A DNA stretch of 64,000 nt from Sulfitobacter sp. CW3 (GCF_019392245.1 NZ_JAHXRL010000003.1:124001-188000); one strand, 5' to 3'; shown: positions 37,320-51,278, counted from the first letter of the stretch. Made by a program: numbers and translations. The notes: generated from the sequence alone by a model not told the origin.

Positions 37320-37853
37320 ATGGCGAAAAGATGGTATTCGGTCAGTGTTTTGTCGAATTTCGAGAAAAAGATCGCCGAACAGATCCGCACCACGGTCGCC
37401 GAGCAAGAGCTTGAGGACCAGATTGACGAAGTGCTGGTCCCCACCGAAGAGGTGATCGAAGTTCGGCGCGGCAAGAAAGTCACGACAGAGCGGCGCTTTA
37501 TGCCCGGCTATGTTTTGGTGCACATGGAGATGTCCGACCGCGGTTATCACCTGATCAACTCGATCAACCGCGTCACAGGTTTCTTGGGCCCACAAGGGCG
37601 CCCGATGCCGATGCGCGATGCCGAAGTCACCGCGATCTTGGGCCGCGTCCAAGAGGGCGAAGAAGCACCACGCACGTTGATCCACTTTGAAGTGGGCGAG
37701 CGCGTCAAGGTTGCTGACGGTCCGTTCGAAGACTTCGACGGTATGATCGAAGAAGTCGACGACGAAAACCAGCGCCTCAAGGTGTCTGTGTCGATCTTTG
37801 GCCGTGAAACACCGGTCGAATTGGAATTCACTCAGGTCAATAAACAGATCTGA
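37320..37853 (+). CDS. nusG: Transcription termination/antitermination protein NusG
   Basis: Transcription factor that binds RNA polymerase and couples it to the ribosome or Rho. [20 protein letters not shown] opens the NGN domain; [13 protein letters not shown] and VTGFLG follow, and the C-terminal KOW domain has [17 protein letters not shown]. Length 177 aa is normal. It lies 207 bases after secE, a spacer with the structures noted above, and 159 bases before rplK. Confidence 0.95.
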   Translation: MAKRWYSVSVLSNFEKKIAEQIRTTVAEQELEDQIDEVLVPTEEVIEVRRGKKVTTERRFMPGYVLVHMEMSDRGYHLINSINRVTGFLGPQGRPMPMRDAEVTAILGRVQEGEEAPRTLIHFEVGERVKVADGPFEDFDGMIEEVDDENQRLKVSVSIFGRETPVELEFTQVNKQI

Positions 37854-37860
37854 GCGGGTC

Positions 37861-37876
37861 GGCGGGGCAACCCGCC
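37861..37876 (+). repeat. Short hairpin downstream of nusG
   Basis: GGCGGG (37861-37866), loop GCAA, CCCGCC (37871-37876). It lacks a T tract. The shape resembles the short palindromes further along the ribosomal cluster but lacks their CCTACG tail. Confidence 0.4.
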
Positions 37877-37950
37877 ATGCGGTGGCAACACCGTTCGTTT
37901 GTGGGAGGCGAGGCTGCGCGCAGTCAAACCGGACCACGCTAGTAAACGAT

Positions 37951-37991
37951 CACAACGCGTTGTGGTTGCGTAGGGTGGGTGCGAACCCACC
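37951..37991 (+). repeat. rplK leader: perfect palindrome plus palindromic element copy 1
   Basis: CACAACGCGTTGTG (37951-37964) is a perfect 14-base palindrome. It is followed by CGTAGGGTGGGTGCGAACCCACC (shown here only as a family name; 37969-37991): GGTGGGT and ACCCACC pair around GCGA, preceded by CGTAG. The element is the reverse complement, with one mismatch, of the copy at 60575-60597. It ends 21 bases before the rplK start. Confidence 0.7.
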
Positions 37992-38012
37992 GACATCAAA
38001 AGGAGAAGGCCA

Positions 38013-38438
38013 ATGGCCAAGAAACTCGTCGGTACGATGAAGTTGCAAGTTAAAGCGGGTCAAGCGAACCCATCCCCACCTGTTGGTCCTGCATTGGGTC
38101 AGCGCGGGATTAACATCATGGAATTCTGTAAGGCGTTCAACGCCAAGACAGCGGACCTGGAGCCAGGTGCCCCTTGCCCGACCGTGATCAGCTATTATCA
38201 GGACAAGTCCTTTACCATGGACATCAAGACGCCACCTGCGTCCTACTACCTGAAGAAAGCTGCCAAGATTAACTCTGGCGCGAAAACACCAAGCCGTGAA
38301 ACTGTTGGTACAGTGACCACCAAGCAACTGCGCGAAATCGCAGAAGCAAAAATGGCCGATCTGAGCGCTGTGGATGTTGAAGCCGCGATGAAGATCATTC
38401 TGGGCTCCGCCCGTTCCATGGGCATTGAGGTGAAGTAA
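38013..38438 (+). CDS. rplK: 50S ribosomal protein L11
   Basis: Binds the GTPase-associated region of 23S rRNA and is needed for factor binding and stringent response activation of Rsh. The N-terminal [21 protein letters not shown] and [13 protein letters not shown] are the proline-rich L11 N-domain; the C-domain ends [17 protein letters not shown]. Length 141 aa is canonical. AAGGAGAAGG precedes the ATG, and rplA begins one base after its stop. Confidence 0.97.
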   Translation: MAKKLVGTMKLQVKAGQANPSPPVGPALGQRGINIMEFCKAFNAKTADLEPGAPCPTVISYYQDKSFTMDIKTPPASYYLKKAAKINSGAKTPSRETVGTVTTKQLREIAEAKMADLSAVDVEAAMKIILGSARSMGIEVK

Positions 38439-38439
38439 G

Positions 38440-39138
38440 ATGGCAAAATTCGGAAAACGCACCCGCGCCGCACGCGAAGCATTTGCTGGCAAAGCAGATC
38501 TGTCCGTTGAAGAAGCGGTTACACTGATCAAAGCAAACGCAAACGCGAAATTTGATGAAACCATCGAAATCGCCCTGAACCTTGGTGTTGACCCACGTCA
38601 CGCCGACCAAATGGTTCGCGGTGTTGTTGGCCTGCCAAACGGCACAGGCAAATCTGTACGTGTTGCAGTATTCGCCCGTGGCCCAAAAGCAGACGAAGCC
38701 ACAGCAGCTGGTGCCGATATCGTTGGCGCAGAAGACCTGATGGAAGCTGTTCAAGGCGGCAAGATCGACTTTGATCGTTGCATCGCGACACCTGACATGA
38801 TGCCAATCGTTGGTCGTCTGGGTAAGGTTCTTGGCCCACGCAACCTGATGCCAAACCCAAAAGTTGGCACAGTGACCATGGACATCAAAGAAGCTGTTGA
38901 AGCTGCCAAAGGCGGTCAGGTTCAGTTCAAAGCTGAAAAAGGCGGCGTTGTGCATGCTGGCATCGGCAAACTGTCCTTCGACGAAGCCAAGCTGGTTGAG
39001 AACGTGCGTGCCTTTGTTGGTGCCGTGTCGAAAGCCAAGCCTACCGGCTCCAAAGGTACATACATGAAAAAGATCGCACTGAGCTCCACAATGGGCCCAG
39101 GTGTGACTGTAGAAGTAGACAACGCTGTAACCGAGTAA
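38440..39138 (+). CDS. rplA: 50S ribosomal protein L1
   Basis: Forms the mobile L1 stalk that guides tRNA out of the E site and, in many bacteria, represses its own L11-L1 m[44 protein letters not shown] segment [19 protein letters not shown] and the C-terminal [16 protein letters not shown] are family hallmarks. 232 aa. Followed by a strong terminator at 39163-39193, which ends the L11-L1 unit. Confidence 0.97.
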   Translation: MAKFGKRTRAAREAFAGKADLSVEEAVTLIKANANAKFDETIEIALNLGVDPRHADQMVRGVVGLPNGTGKSVRVAVFARGPKADEATAAGADIVGAEDLMEAVQGGKIDFDRCIATPDMMPIVGRLGKVLGPRNLMPNPKVGTVTMDIKEAVEAAKGGQVQFKAEKGGVVHAGIGKLSFDEAKLVENVRAFVGAVSKAKPTGSKGTYMKKIALSSTMGPGVTVEVDNAVTE

Positions 39139-39162
39139 TTCTCAGTGCGGTATAGTTTGTGG

Positions 39163-39193
39163 ACGGGCCCCCTTGATTGTCGAGGGGGCCCGT
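39163..39193 (+). terminator. Terminator after rplA
   Basis: An 11-bp stem, ACGGGCCCCCT (39163-39173) with AGGGGGCCCGT (39183-39193), 9-base loop, followed by TTTGCGTTT. It separates the L11-L1 unit from the glycosyltransferase gene, whose proposed start lies downstream of it. Confidence 0.87.
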
Positions 39194-39254
39194 TTGCGTT
39201 TATCTGTCAATTATGGATCATGTCGCAGATAACGGCGTCAAAAAGGGGCCGCCG

Positions 39255-40157
39255 ATGCAAGAGCCGACTTGGTCAACAGTAAGTTTTGTAAAAGACACGC
39301 CCGAAAACCTGCGCCGGTTTGTTTCCTATCATCTGGGGCTCGGCGCGGCGCAGATGCGATTGTTTTTTGACGATCCGAATGATCCCAGCATTGAAATGCT
39401 CGCGGCGGTCGACCGTGTGACGGTTATTCCGTGTGATCCGGCCTTCTGGCTTGATCATTTGGGGAACGCCGAGATCGCGCTGCACGGCAGGCGCCAGAAC
39501 TCTGCCGCGACCATCGGCTATGGGCAGGCGACCGAAGATTGGGTGTTGAACCTGGACGGCGATGAGTTCCTGCATCTTGGGGGTGTTCCGGTTGGCGGGT
39601 TTCTTGCTGCATTGCCTGACGCGATTGATGTTGTACGAATCCGCCCTGCTGAAAGGGTGTTTGTTGAAGACGCACGGGGTCGAGAGCATTACCGCCTTCC
39701 CATTGACCGACGCGCCGTAACCGACGTTCATGGCCCATTCGGAGGCAACACAAAACGGCGCATGGGTTTTTTCGGTCATCTGGATGGAAAATCCCTGATC
39801 CGATCGGGGTTGACCGATATCCAACTGCGCCAGCACTGGCCCGAGGATACGAATGGGCAGTCGCTGATGGACCTTGATCTTGAAGCGTCTTCCCAATTGG
39901 CGCTGCTGCACAGAAACGCCGAAGACTTTGCCACCTGGCGCGGCAAATTGGATTTTCGCCTGAACTCCAATTCTATTCCGGGGCGGTTACGGGGGGTACT
40001 TGCTGCCCTGCGGGAAGCCGATGATGAAACAGGGTTGCACGATGCCTATACTCGCATCTTCAGACTCTCGGACGCGTCGCTGGAAAAGATGGAAGAACTG
40101 GACGGCGTCTTTGCGCTTGAATTGCCACTGGACCGTTTCGAGGCCGACTATTTCTAA
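39255..40157 (+). CDS. Glycosyltransferase family 2-like protein
   Basis: Predicted glycosyltransferase, 300 aa. It begins with FVKDTPENLRRFVSYHLGLG, the start of the family that includes DUF23/GT92-like enzymes, and carries the metal-binding D-G-D at residues 101-103 in NLDGDEFLHLG. RIRPAERVFVED and HLDGKSLIRSG follow. The ATG at 39255 is chosen because AAGGGG precedes it by ten bases; earlier in-frame starts fall in or next to the rplA terminator. It is inserted between rplA and rplJ, so it is not part of the standard ribosomal cluster. The sugar and acceptor are unknown. Confidence 0.82.
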   Translation: MQEPTWSTVSFVKDTPENLRRFVSYHLGLGAAQMRLFFDDPNDPSIEMLAAVDRVTVIPCDPAFWLDHLGNAEIALHGRRQNSAATIGYGQATEDWVLNLDGDEFLHLGGVPVGGFLAALPDAIDVVRIRPAERVFVEDARGREHYRLPIDRRAVTDVHGPFGGNTKRRMGFFGHLDGKSLIRSGLTDIQLRQHWPEDTNGQSLMDLDLEASSQLALLHRNAEDFATWRGKLDFRLNSNSIPGRLRGVLAALREADDETGLHDAYTRIFRLSDASLEKMEELDGVFALELPLDRFEADYF

Positions 40158-40231
40158 ACCGCTAGGGCGGGGCGTCAGCCCGATCTAATGCACCGGTGGC
40201 ATGAAGTCTTGAAAGGCTTCAATTTTAGCCC

Positions 40232-40260
40232 TTGGCATTCCGCGCTACACCCCCTAAACA
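40232..40260 (+). promoter_or_regulatory. Candidate promoter for rplJ-rplL-rpoBC
   Basis: TTGGCA (40232-40237), a 17-base spacer and TAAACA (40255-40260). The -35 box matches 5 of 6 consensus bases; the -10 is weak, as is common in alphaproteobacteria. Initiation near 40267 would start the transcript exactly at the leader hairpin. Confidence 0.5.
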
Positions 40261-40267
40261 CGCCTTC

Positions 40268-40477
40268 GATTCACCTGAAGTTTCTTCGGGTGAGTCTTCT
40301 GTCCGAGACGAAGGGTGGCGATGAGCCTTAATTTCCTTTCTGAGATGGGAGACGTTAGAATTACCAAGCGCGCAAGCGTGAGGGCATTTTGGCTTATTCC
40401 CGTAAAATGGACCAAGACTGTTTGCGAAAGCAAACTTAATTGAGCCGGGGGGTAACCCCCAGATTTGGAGAAAAACT
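40268..40477 (+). promoter_or_regulatory. Ribosomal L10 leader ahead of rplJ
   Basis: The 320-base gap 40158-40477 has no gene. From 40268 a 13-bp stem (40268-40280 with 40284-40296, loop TTT, two G-T pairs) starts the leader, followed by unpaired purine-rich stretches (GAAGGGTGGCGATGAGCC, CTGAGATGGGAGAC), then small hairpins GTTTGC-GAAA-GCAAAC and GGGGG-GTAA-CCCCC just before the rplJ site. In E. coli and Bacillus the L10(L12)4 complex binds such a leader to repress translation; binding here is inferred from position and the hairpin plus loops. Confidence 0.6.
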
Positions 40478-40993
40478 GTGGATAGAGCCCAGAAAGAACA
40501 GTTGGTCGACGAGCTCGGCCAAATCTTTGAAAGCTCTGGCGTCGTTGTGGTTAGCCACTACGTCGGCCTGACAGTTGCTGAAATGCAGGACCTTCGTGCG
40601 CGCGCTCGCGCTGCGGGCGGGGCCGTGCGTGTTGCCAAAAACAGGCTCGCCAAAATTGCCCTTGATGGAAAGCCATGCGAAAGCATTGCAGATCTCCTGA
40701 CGGGTATGACCGTTCTGACCTATTCCGAAGATCCAGTAGCCGCCGCTAAGGTTGCTCAGGACTTCGCCAAAGAGAATCAAAAGTTTGTGATTCTCGGTGG
40801 TGCAATGGGCGAGAACGCACTGGACGCCGCCGGTGTCGAAGCCGTGTCCAAAATGCCTTCGCGGGAGGAGCTTATCTCCACCATCGCGGGCATGCTGGGC
40901 GCACCTGCTTCCAACATCGCCGGGGCCATTGGCGCACCTGCAAGCAATATCGCATCCATCTTGTCCACGATCGAGGACAAGGCGGCTGCGTAA
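40478..40993 (+). CDS. rplJ: 50S ribosomal protein L10
   Basis: Base of the ribosomal stalk, holding L7/L12 dimers. [39 protein letters not shown] and [10 protein letters not shown] are typical of the rRNA-binding domain, and the hydrophobic C-terminal helix carries several A-S-N-I-A repeats that bind L12. Length 171 aa. Start is GTG at 40478 with GGAG upstream. rplL follows after 76 bases, the standard L10-L12 pair. Confidence 0.95.
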   Translation: MDRAQKEQLVDELGQIFESSGVVVVSHYVGLTVAEMQDLRARARAAGGAVRVAKNRLAKIALDGKPCESIADLLTGMTVLTYSEDPVAAAKVAQDFAKENQKFVILGGAMGENALDAAGVEAVSKMPSREELISTIAGMLGAPASNIAGAIGAPASNIASILSTIEDKAAA

Positions 40994-41069
40994 AGCAATA
41001 TCGTCAAGCTGGCGCAGGGTTGAACACTCGCGTTGGAACACACATATCGTTAACGGAAAGAGCTAAAAC

Positions 41070-41441
41070 ATGGCTGATCTGAAAAAACTGGCAGAAGACA
41101 TCGTTGGTCTGACACTGCTTGAAGCACAAGAACTGAAAACCATCCTCAAAGACGAGTATGGCATCGAGCCCGCCGCTGGCGGCGCAGTGATGATGGCTGG
41201 CCCTGCCGATGCAGGTGCTGCTGCTGAAGAGAAAACTGAATTCGACGTCGTTCTGAAGAACGCCGGCGCATCGAAAATCAACGTGATCAAAGAAGTTCGC
41301 GGCATCACCGGTCTGGGCCTGAAAGAAGCCAAAGACTTGGTTGAAGCTGGCGGCAAGATCAAAGAAGGCGTCGACAAAGCCGAAGCCGAAGAAGTAAAAG
41401 CCAAGCTGGAAGCAGCTGGCGCAGAGGTCGAACTGGCGTAA
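41070..41441 (+). CDS. rplL: 50S ribosomal protein L7/L12
   Basis: Flexible stalk protein that recruits translation factors. [20 protein letters not shown] opens the dimerisation domain, an alanine/glycine hinge lies around residues 38-55, and the C-terminal domain has [20 protein letters not shown] and [13 protein letters not shown]. 123 aa. AGAG precedes the ATG. The 289-base spacer to rpoB holds two palindromes and a long hairpin that may attenuate rpoB expression. Confidence 0.97.
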   Translation: MADLKKLAEDIVGLTLLEAQELKTILKDEYGIEPAAGGAVMMAGPADAGAAAEEKTEFDVVLKNAGASKINVIKEVRGITGLGLKEAKDLVEAGGKIKEGVDKAEAEEVKAKLEAAGAEVELA

Positions 41442-41458
41442 GCCATTTGATCTGGGTG

Positions 41459-41505
41459 CCGTTTTCTTTCAAAGAAAACGGACCGGAATTTTTGAAAAAT
41501 TCCGG
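41459..41505 (+). repeat. Double palindrome, copy 1 (rplL-rpoB spacer)
   Basis: Two adjacent hairpins: CCGTTTTCTTT (41459-41469) with AAAGAAAACGG (41471-41481), and CCGGAATTTTT (41483-41493) with AAAAATTCCGG (41495-41505). The same pair, inverted, lies in the rpoB-rpoC spacer at 45879-45924. Confidence 0.85.
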
Positions 41506-41523
41506 GGCAGCCCGCAAATGACA

Positions 41524-41555
41524 AGGCTGGATGGGGATGTTTCCCTGTCCAGCCT
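41524..41555 (+). terminator. Long hairpin in the rplL-rpoB spacer, candidate attenuator
   Basis: A 14-bp stem, 41524-41537 with 41542-41555, loop TGTT, including two G-T pairs, followed by AACCTGTTTTG. E. coli has a partial terminator in this same spacer that sets the ratio of ribosomal protein to polymerase message, so a like role is plausible. Confidence 0.6.
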
Positions 41556-41730
41556 AACCTGTTTTGACAAGTATTTCGCGTGAAATGCTTCTCTGGATAG
41601 GTCCTAAGGGTCGGAAGAGGTACGGTGGGACGTGCTTCAAGAATTGACCAGGATTTACCGCTCTTATGGGCGCGCATCACGGCCCCGGTGATGGCGTGCT
41701 CGGCAAGAGACACGAAAGGTGACATGACAC

Positions 41731-44700
41731 ATGGCGCAATCCTTCCTTGGCCAGAAACGTCTACGTAAATACTATGGCAAAATCCGCGAAGTGCTGGAGA
41801 TGCCGAACCTGATCGAGGTTCAAAAATCCTCTTATGATCTGTTCCTGCGCTCCGGCGATGCGGACACACCGACAGATGGCGACGGCATTCAGGGCGTCTT
41901 CCAGTCGGTATTCCCGATCAAAGACTTCAACGAGACTTCGGTGCTTGAGTACGTCAAGTACGAGCTTGAAAAACCCAAATACGATGTTGAGGAATGTCAG
42001 CAACGTGACATGACCTACAGCGCGCCTTTGAAGGTTACGCTGCGTTTGATCGTATTTGATGTGGATGAAGATACTGGTGCGAAGTCGGTAAAAGACATCA
42101 AAGAACAAGACGTGTTCATGGGCGATATGCCTTTGATGACGCCAAACGGGACGTTCGTTGTGAACGGCACCGAGCGTGTAATCGTTTCGCAGATGCACCG
42201 TTCGCCTGGCGTTTTCTTTGACCACGACAAAGGTAAAACCCACTCTTCGGGTAAGCTCTTGTTCGCGTGCCGGATCATTCCGTACCGTGGGTCCTGGTTG
42301 GATTTTGAATTCGACGCAAAAGACATCGTATTTGCGCGCATCGACCGTCGCCGCAAACTGCCTGTAACGACATTGCTGTACGCGCTTGGTCTCGACCAAG
42401 AAGCGATCATGGATGCCTATTACGACACCGTGAACTACACGCTACAAGCGGGTGAAGGCTGGGTTGCGCCGTTCTATCCGGATCGCGTGCGGGGCACACG
42501 TCCAACATATGATCTGGTTGATGCCGCGACAGGCGAAGTCCTGTTTGAAAAAGGCAAAAAGATCACGCCACGCGCCGTCAAGCAGTTGGTTGATGAAGGC
42601 AAAGTAACCGAGTTGCTTTTGCCGTTCGGCCACATCGAAGGCAAGTTTGTCGCACGCGACATCATCAACGAAGAAACTGGCGCGATTTATGTCGAAGCCG
42701 GCGACGAGATGACGCTTGAGTATGACAAAGACGGCACGCTGATCGGCGGCACCGCCAAAGAGCTTGTTGATGCGGGCATTACCGAGATCCCACTCTTGGA
42801 CATCGACAACATCAATGTCGGCCCCTACATGCGCAACACCATGGCGAACGATAAAAACATGAACCGCGACACCGCGCTCATGGATATCTATCGCGTTATG
42901 CGCCCGGGCGAGCCACCCACAGTCGAGGCCGCGTCGAACCTGTTCGACACGTTGTTCTTTGATAGCGAACGCTATGACCTGTCTGCTGTTGGTCGCGTTA
43001 AGATGAACATGCGTCTGGCGCTCGACAAAGAAGACACACAGCGCACGCTGGACCGCGATGATATCGTGTCCTGCATCAAAGCGCTGGTTGACCTGCGCGA
43101 TGGCCGTGGCGATATCGACGATATTGACCACCTTGGTAACCGTCGTGTGCGTTCGGTTGGCGAATTGATGGAAAACCAGTACCGCGTTGGTTTGCTGCGT
43201 ATGGAACGCGCAATCAAAGAACGTATGTCCTCGGTCGAAATCGACACCGTCATGCCGCAAGACCTGATCAACGCCAAGCCAGCAGCCGCTGCGGTGCGTG
43301 AATTCTTCGGCTCTTCGCAGCTGTCGCAGTTTATGGACCAAACCAACCCGCTGTCCGAGGTCACGCACAAGCGTCGCCTTTCAGCGCTTGGACCAGGTGG
43401 TCTGACACGCGAACGCGCGGGTTTTGAGGTACGTGACGTTCACCCGACCCACTATGGCCGGATGTGTCCGATTGAAACGCCCGAAGGCCCGAACATTGGT
43501 CTGATCAACTCGTTGGCAACCTTTGCCCGCGTGAACAAGTATGGCTTTATCGAAACACCCTACCGTAAGGTTTCTAACGGTGTGGTTTCCGATGACGTTC
43601 AATACATGTCCGCGACCGAAGAAATGCGTCACACTGTGGCGCAGGCCAACGCGAACCTTGATGAGAACATGAAGTTCGTGAACGATCTGGTGTCGACACG
43701 GAAATCGGGTGACTACACGCTGTCGCCTTCCGAAAACGTTGACTTGATCGACGTTTCGCCAAAGCAGTTGGTGTCCGTAGCGGCGTCGCTGATCCCGTTC
43801 TTGGAAAATGACGATGCGAACAGGGCCTTGATGGGCTCGAACATGCAACGTCAGGCTGTTCCATTGCTTCAAGCCGAGGCCCCGCTGGTCGGGACCGGTA
43901 TCGAAGAAGTTGTGGCACGGGATTCCGGTGCGGCCTATATGGCCAAGCGTGGCGGTATCATCGACCAAGTCGATGCATCGCGTATCGTTTTGCGCGCAAC
44001 CGAAGACCTTGAGCTGGGCGATGCAGGGGTAGACATCTACCGCATGCGCAAGTTCCAGCGTTCCAACCAGAACACCTGTATTAACCAGCGTCCGCTGGTG
44101 AAAGTGGGCGACACGGTTGTTAAAGGTCAGGTTATCGCTGACGGTCCGTCGACTGACATGGGTGAACTGGCCCTTGGTAAAAACGTGATCGTCGCGTTTA
44201 TGCCTTGGAACGGCTACAACTACGAAGACTCCATCCTGATCTCCGAGCGGGTTTCGCGCGATGACGTATTCACGTCGATCCACATCGAGGAATTCGAAGT
44301 GGCTGCACGCGATACAAAGCTTGGGCCAGAGGAAATCACACGCGATATTCCAAACGTTGGTGAAGAAGCGCTGCGCAACCTCGACGAGGCTGGCATCGTG
44401 TACATCGGCGCGGACGTTGAACCGGGCGATATCCTTGTCGGCAAGATCACACCAAAGGGCGAAAGCCCGATGACGCCAGAAGAAAAACTGCTGCGCGCCA
44501 TCTTTGGTGAAAAAGCGTCTGACGTTCGTGATACATCGCTGCGCGTTAAGCCGGGCGATTTCGGTACAGTTGTCGAAGTCCGCGTCTTTAACCGCCACGG
44601 TGTTGAAAAAGACGAACGTGCCTTGCAGATCGAGCGCGAAGAGGTTGAACGCCTTGCACGCGACCGTGACGATGAACTTGGTATCCTCGATCGCAACATC

Positions 44701-45870
44701 TATGCGCGTCTGCGTCAGATGATCCTTGGCAAAGTTGCTGTCAAAGGTCCGAAAGGCGTCAAGTCGAACAGCCCGATCACCGAAGAACTGCTGGATGACC
44801 AATTGTCCCGCGGTCAGTGGTGGCAGTTGGCCTTGGCCGACGAAGATGATGCAAAAATCGTCGAAGCGCTGAACGAACAGTACGAAATCCAAAAGCGTAC
44901 ATTGAATGCCCGCTTTGAGGACAAGGTCGAAAAAGTACGCCGTGGCGATGATTTGCCCCCAGGCGTGATGAAAATGGTCAAAGTATTCGTAGCGGTGAAG
45001 CGTAAGCTGCAACCGGGCGATAAAATGGCCGGTCGTCACGGCAACAAGGGTGTTATTTCCAAGGTTGTACCGATGGAAGACATGCCGTTCCTTGCGGATG
45101 GTACGCCAGTTGACTTCTGTTTGAACCCGCTGGGTGTTCCATCGCGTATGAACGTTGGTCAGATCCTTGAAACCCACATGGGTTGGGCAGCACGCGGCTT
45201 GGGCATCAACATCGACGAAGCACTTCAGGAATACAAACGCTCCGGCGATTTGACACCTGTGCGCGACGCGATGAGCCACGCTTACGGTGCGGACGTTTAC
45301 GAAGAAGGCATCGCCGGCTTGGACGAAGCGGATCTGTTGGAAATTGCGGGCAACGTGACCCGTGGTGTGCCAATCGCGACGCCCGTCTTTGACGGTGCCA
45401 AGGAAGCAGACGTGAACGACAGCTTGACACGGGCCGGGTTCGATACCTCGGGTCAGTCGGTGCTGTTTGACGGCCGCACAGGCGAGCAGTTTGCACGCCC
45501 CGTGACCGTCGGCGTCAAATACCTGCTGAAACTGCACCACCTTGTGGATGACAAAATCCACGCGCGTTCCACCGGTCCATACTCGCTGGTCACCCAGCAG
45601 CCGTTGGGCGGTAAAGCGCAGTTCGGTGGTCAGCGCTTTGGTGAGATGGAGGTCTGGGCTCTGGAAGCTTACGGCGCTGCATACACCCTGCAGGAAATGC
45701 TGACTGTGAAATCGGATGACGTTGCAGGCCGCACAAAGGTCTATGAAAGCATCGTCAAAGGCGAGGACAACTTCGAAGCCGGTATTCCGGAATCGTTCAA
45801 CGTTCTTGTCAAAGAAGTCCGTGGCCTTGGCCTGAATATGGAACTCCTGGATGCGGAGGAAGACGAGTGA
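41731..45870 (+). CDS. rpoB: DNA-directed RNA polymerase beta subunit
   Basis: Catalytic subunit of RNA polymerase, 1379 aa. The rifampicin-binding region reads [20 protein letters not shown] followed by [11 protein letters not shown], which is wild-type-like at the known resistance positions. [20 protein letters not shown] and [20 protein letters not shown] are the conserved C-terminal blocks that meet RpoC and promoter DNA. The ATG follows GAAAGGTGACATGACAC. Its stop is 95 bases before rpoC. Confidence 0.98.
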   Translation: MAQSFLGQKRLRKYYGKIREVLEMPNLIEVQKSSYDLFLRSGDADTPTDGDGIQGVFQSVFPIKDFNETSVLEYVKYELEKPKYDVEECQQRDMTYSAPLKVTLRLIVFDVDEDTGAKSVKDIKEQDVFMGDMPLMTPNGTFVVNGTERVIVSQMHRSPGVFFDHDKGKTHSSGKLLFACRIIPYRGSWLDFEFDAKDIVFARIDRRRKLPVTTLLYALGLDQEAIMDAYYDTVNYTLQAGEGWVAPFYPDRVRGTRPTYDLVDAATGEVLFEKGKKITPRAVKQLVDEGKVTELLLPFGHIEGKFVARDIINEETGAIYVEAGDEMTLEYDKDGTLIGGTAKELVDAGITEIPLLDIDNINVGPYMRNTMANDKNMNRDTALMDIYRVMRPGEPPTVEAASNLFDTLFFDSERYDLSAVGRVKMNMRLALDKEDTQRTLDRDDIVSCIKALVDLRDGRGDIDDIDHLGNRRVRSVGELMENQYRVGLLRMERAIKERMSSVEIDTVMPQDLINAKPAAAAVREFFGSSQLSQFMDQTNPLSEVTHKRRLSALGPGGLTRERAGFEVRDVHPTHYGRMCPIETPEGPNIGLINSLATFARVNKYGFIETPYRKVSNGVVSDDVQYMSATEEMRHTVAQANANLDENMKFVNDLVSTRKSGDYTLSPSENVDLIDVSPKQLVSVAASLIPFLENDDANRALMGSNMQRQAVPLLQAEAPLVGTGIEEVVARDSGAAYMAKRGGIIDQVDASRIVLRATEDLELGDAGVDIYRMRKFQRSNQNTCINQRPLVKVGDTVVKGQVIADGPSTDMGELALGKNVIVAFMPWNGYNYEDSILISERVSRDDVFTSIHIEEFEVAARDTKLGPEEITRDIPNVGEEALRNLDEAGIVYIGADVEPGDILVGKITPKGESPMTPEEKLLRAIFGEKASDVRDTSLRVKPGDFGTVVEVRVFNRHGVEKDERALQIEREEVERLARDRDDELGILDRNIYARLRQMILGKVAVKGPKGVKSNSPITEELLDDQLSRGQWWQLALADEDDAKIVEALNEQYEIQKRTLNARFEDKVEKVRRGDDLPPGVMKMVKVFVAVKRKLQPGDKMAGRHGNKGVISKVVPMEDMPFLADGTPVDFCLNPLGVPSRMNVGQILETHMGWAARGLGINIDEALQEYKRSGDLTPVRDAMSHAYGADVYEEGIAGLDEADLLEIAGNVTRGVPIATPVFDGAKEADVNDSLTRAGFDTSGQSVLFDGRTGEQFARPVTVGVKYLLKLHHLVDDKIHARSTGPYSLVTQQPLGGKAQFGGQRFGEMEVWALEAYGAAYTLQEMLTVKSDDVAGRTKVYESIVKGEDNFEAGIPESFNVLVKEVRGLGLNMELLDAEEDE

Positions 45871-45878
45871 GTTAAGCG

Positions 45879-45924
45879 CCGGAGTTTTTCAAAAACTCCG
45901 GACCGTTTTCTTGCAAAGAAAACG
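45879..45924 (+). repeat. Double palindrome, copy 2, inverted (rpoB-rpoC spacer)
   Basis: CCGGAGTTTTT (45879-45889) with AAAAACTCCGG (45891-45901), then CGTTTTCTT (45904-45912) with AAGAAAACG (45916-45924). Read on the minus strand it matches copy 1 in order and nearly base for base. In the A+T-rich stem one base pair differs on both arms (A-T against G-C), preserving pairing. Confidence 0.85.
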
Positions 45925-45965
45925 TCTCATTCCTTTCGCTTTCGAGACTAATCTAAGGATTTAAG

Positions 45966-50210
<4,245 letters not shown>

Positions 50211-50233
50211 TCTTTGATCTGAGCTAGAAAATC

Positions 50234-50267
50234 AAAGGCCCCCGCTGAGAGATCAGCGGGGGCCTTT
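50234..50267 (+). terminator. Terminator after rpoC
   Basis: A 15-bp perfect stem, 50234-50248 with 50253-50267, loop GAGA, ending in TTTT. It closes the rplJ-rplL-rpoB-rpoC transcript. Confidence 0.95.
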
Positions 50268-50411
50268 TGCATTTGGGGACTGATTTCCAACAAGTGGCGT
50301 AAGCCAGGCGTTTGTTGGCGGCGGCCCTGTCGCCCGTCAGGAACGGGGCTGGTACTTTCGCGATCTATGGGGCAATGATCACGAAATAGATACCCAATCG
50401 AAAGCCCGCAC

Positions 50412-51278
50412 ATGTCGCCAAACCTAATCGGAGCTCTATTTATGATGGGCTCAATGGCGGCGTTTACGCTGAACGACACGATGACCAAGACCACCGGTGG
50501 CGAGGTCCCGTTGTTTCAGCTGTTGTTCCTGCGCGGGTTGATCTCAATCTCGCTTTTGTTGATTTTATGGGGGCGTCTGGGGCCGATGCACCTACGGCTC
50601 AGCCGTCGTGACTGGAAATTGGTCGGTATCCGGTCGGCTTCCGAAGTGGGCGCGAGCTATTTCTTTGTGACCGCTTTGTTCAATATGCCCTTGGCGAACC
50701 TCAGCGCGATTTTGCAATCCTTGCCGCTGACCGTGACCTTGGGCGCGGCGCTGTTTTACCGCGAGGCTGTTGGCTGGAAACGTATGTCGGCCATTCTGGT
50801 CGGTTTCATGGGCGTAATGCTGATCGTCAAACCCGGCACGGAAGGGTTCAACATCTGGTCAGTCTATGCGCTGGTTGCGGTGTTATTCGTGACCGTGCGC
50901 GATCTCAGCACGCGGCGTCTGTCCGGTGACGTGCCATCAATGACAGTCACGCTGGCGGCGGTTCTGTCGGTCACGGTGTTTTCCGGTTTGGCCCAACTTG
51001 CCACGCCTTGGGCCCCGGTTTCGGGTGCCCATTGGACGGCCATCGCGGCGGCGGCTGTCTTCGTTTTGATGGGCTATTACTTTAGCGTTCAGACCATGCG
51101 GATCGGTGAAATATCGTTCATCGCACCCTTCCGATATACGGGGCTGATCTGGGCGCTGATTTTGGGCTGGTTCGTTTTCGGGGACTGGCCGTTACCGTCA
51201 ACCCTTGCCGGGGCAGGGATCGTCGCGGCCACGGGTTTGTTCACGCTATACCGCGAACGCAAATTGTCACGACGCTGA
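50412..51278 (+). CDS. DMT-family permease (EamA domains)
   Basis: Inner-membrane transporter, 288 aa, about ten hydrophobic segments in two EamA repeats. The first repeat has TLNDTMTKTTGGEVPLFQLL and FLRGLISISLLLILW; GVMLIVKPGTEGFNIWSVYA marks the end of the first repeat and the second covers LVAVLFVTVRDLSTRRLSGD onward to GAGIVAATGLFTLYRERKL. Family members export amino acids or other metabolites; the substrate is not evident. It overlaps the convergent rhamnosyltransferase gene by 12 bases. It is foreign to the usual rpoC-rpsL layout. Confidence 0.86.
   Translation: MSPNLIGALFMMGSMAAFTLNDTMTKTTGGEVPLFQLLFLRGLISISLLLILWGRLGPMHLRLSRRDWKLVGIRSASEVGASYFFVTALFNMPLANLSAILQSLPLTVTLGAALFYREAVGWKRMSAILVGFMGVMLIVKPGTEGFNIWSVYALVAVLFVTVRDLSTRRLSGDVPSMTVTLAAVLSVTVFSGLAQLATPWAPVSGAHWTAIAAAAVFVLMGYYFSVQTMRIGEISFIAPFRYTGLIWALILGWFVFGDWPLPSTLAGAGIVAATGLFTLYRERKLSRR

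Noticed and set aside
37861..37876. GGCGGG-GCAA-CCCGCC after nusG as a member of the GGTGGGT family
   Set aside because: It lacks the CCTACG tail, and a 6-bp GC stem is easily found by chance in this DNA.
39177..39254. Upstream starts for the glycosyltransferase (TTG 39177, ATG 39213)
   Set aside because: 39177 is within the terminator hairpin of rplA and 39213 has no ribosome site; ATG 39255 has AAGGGG at a good distance.
43381..45561. A 726-codon open frame on the minus strand inside rpoB, and similar long frames opposite fusA (53469-55700), rpoC (45948-47810 and 48027-49895) and tuf (34749-36176)
   Set aside because: They mirror genes with clear family identity, have histidine/phenylalanine/asparagine-rich composition unlike real proteins, and lack start sites. 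High GC third positions remove stops on the opposite strand.
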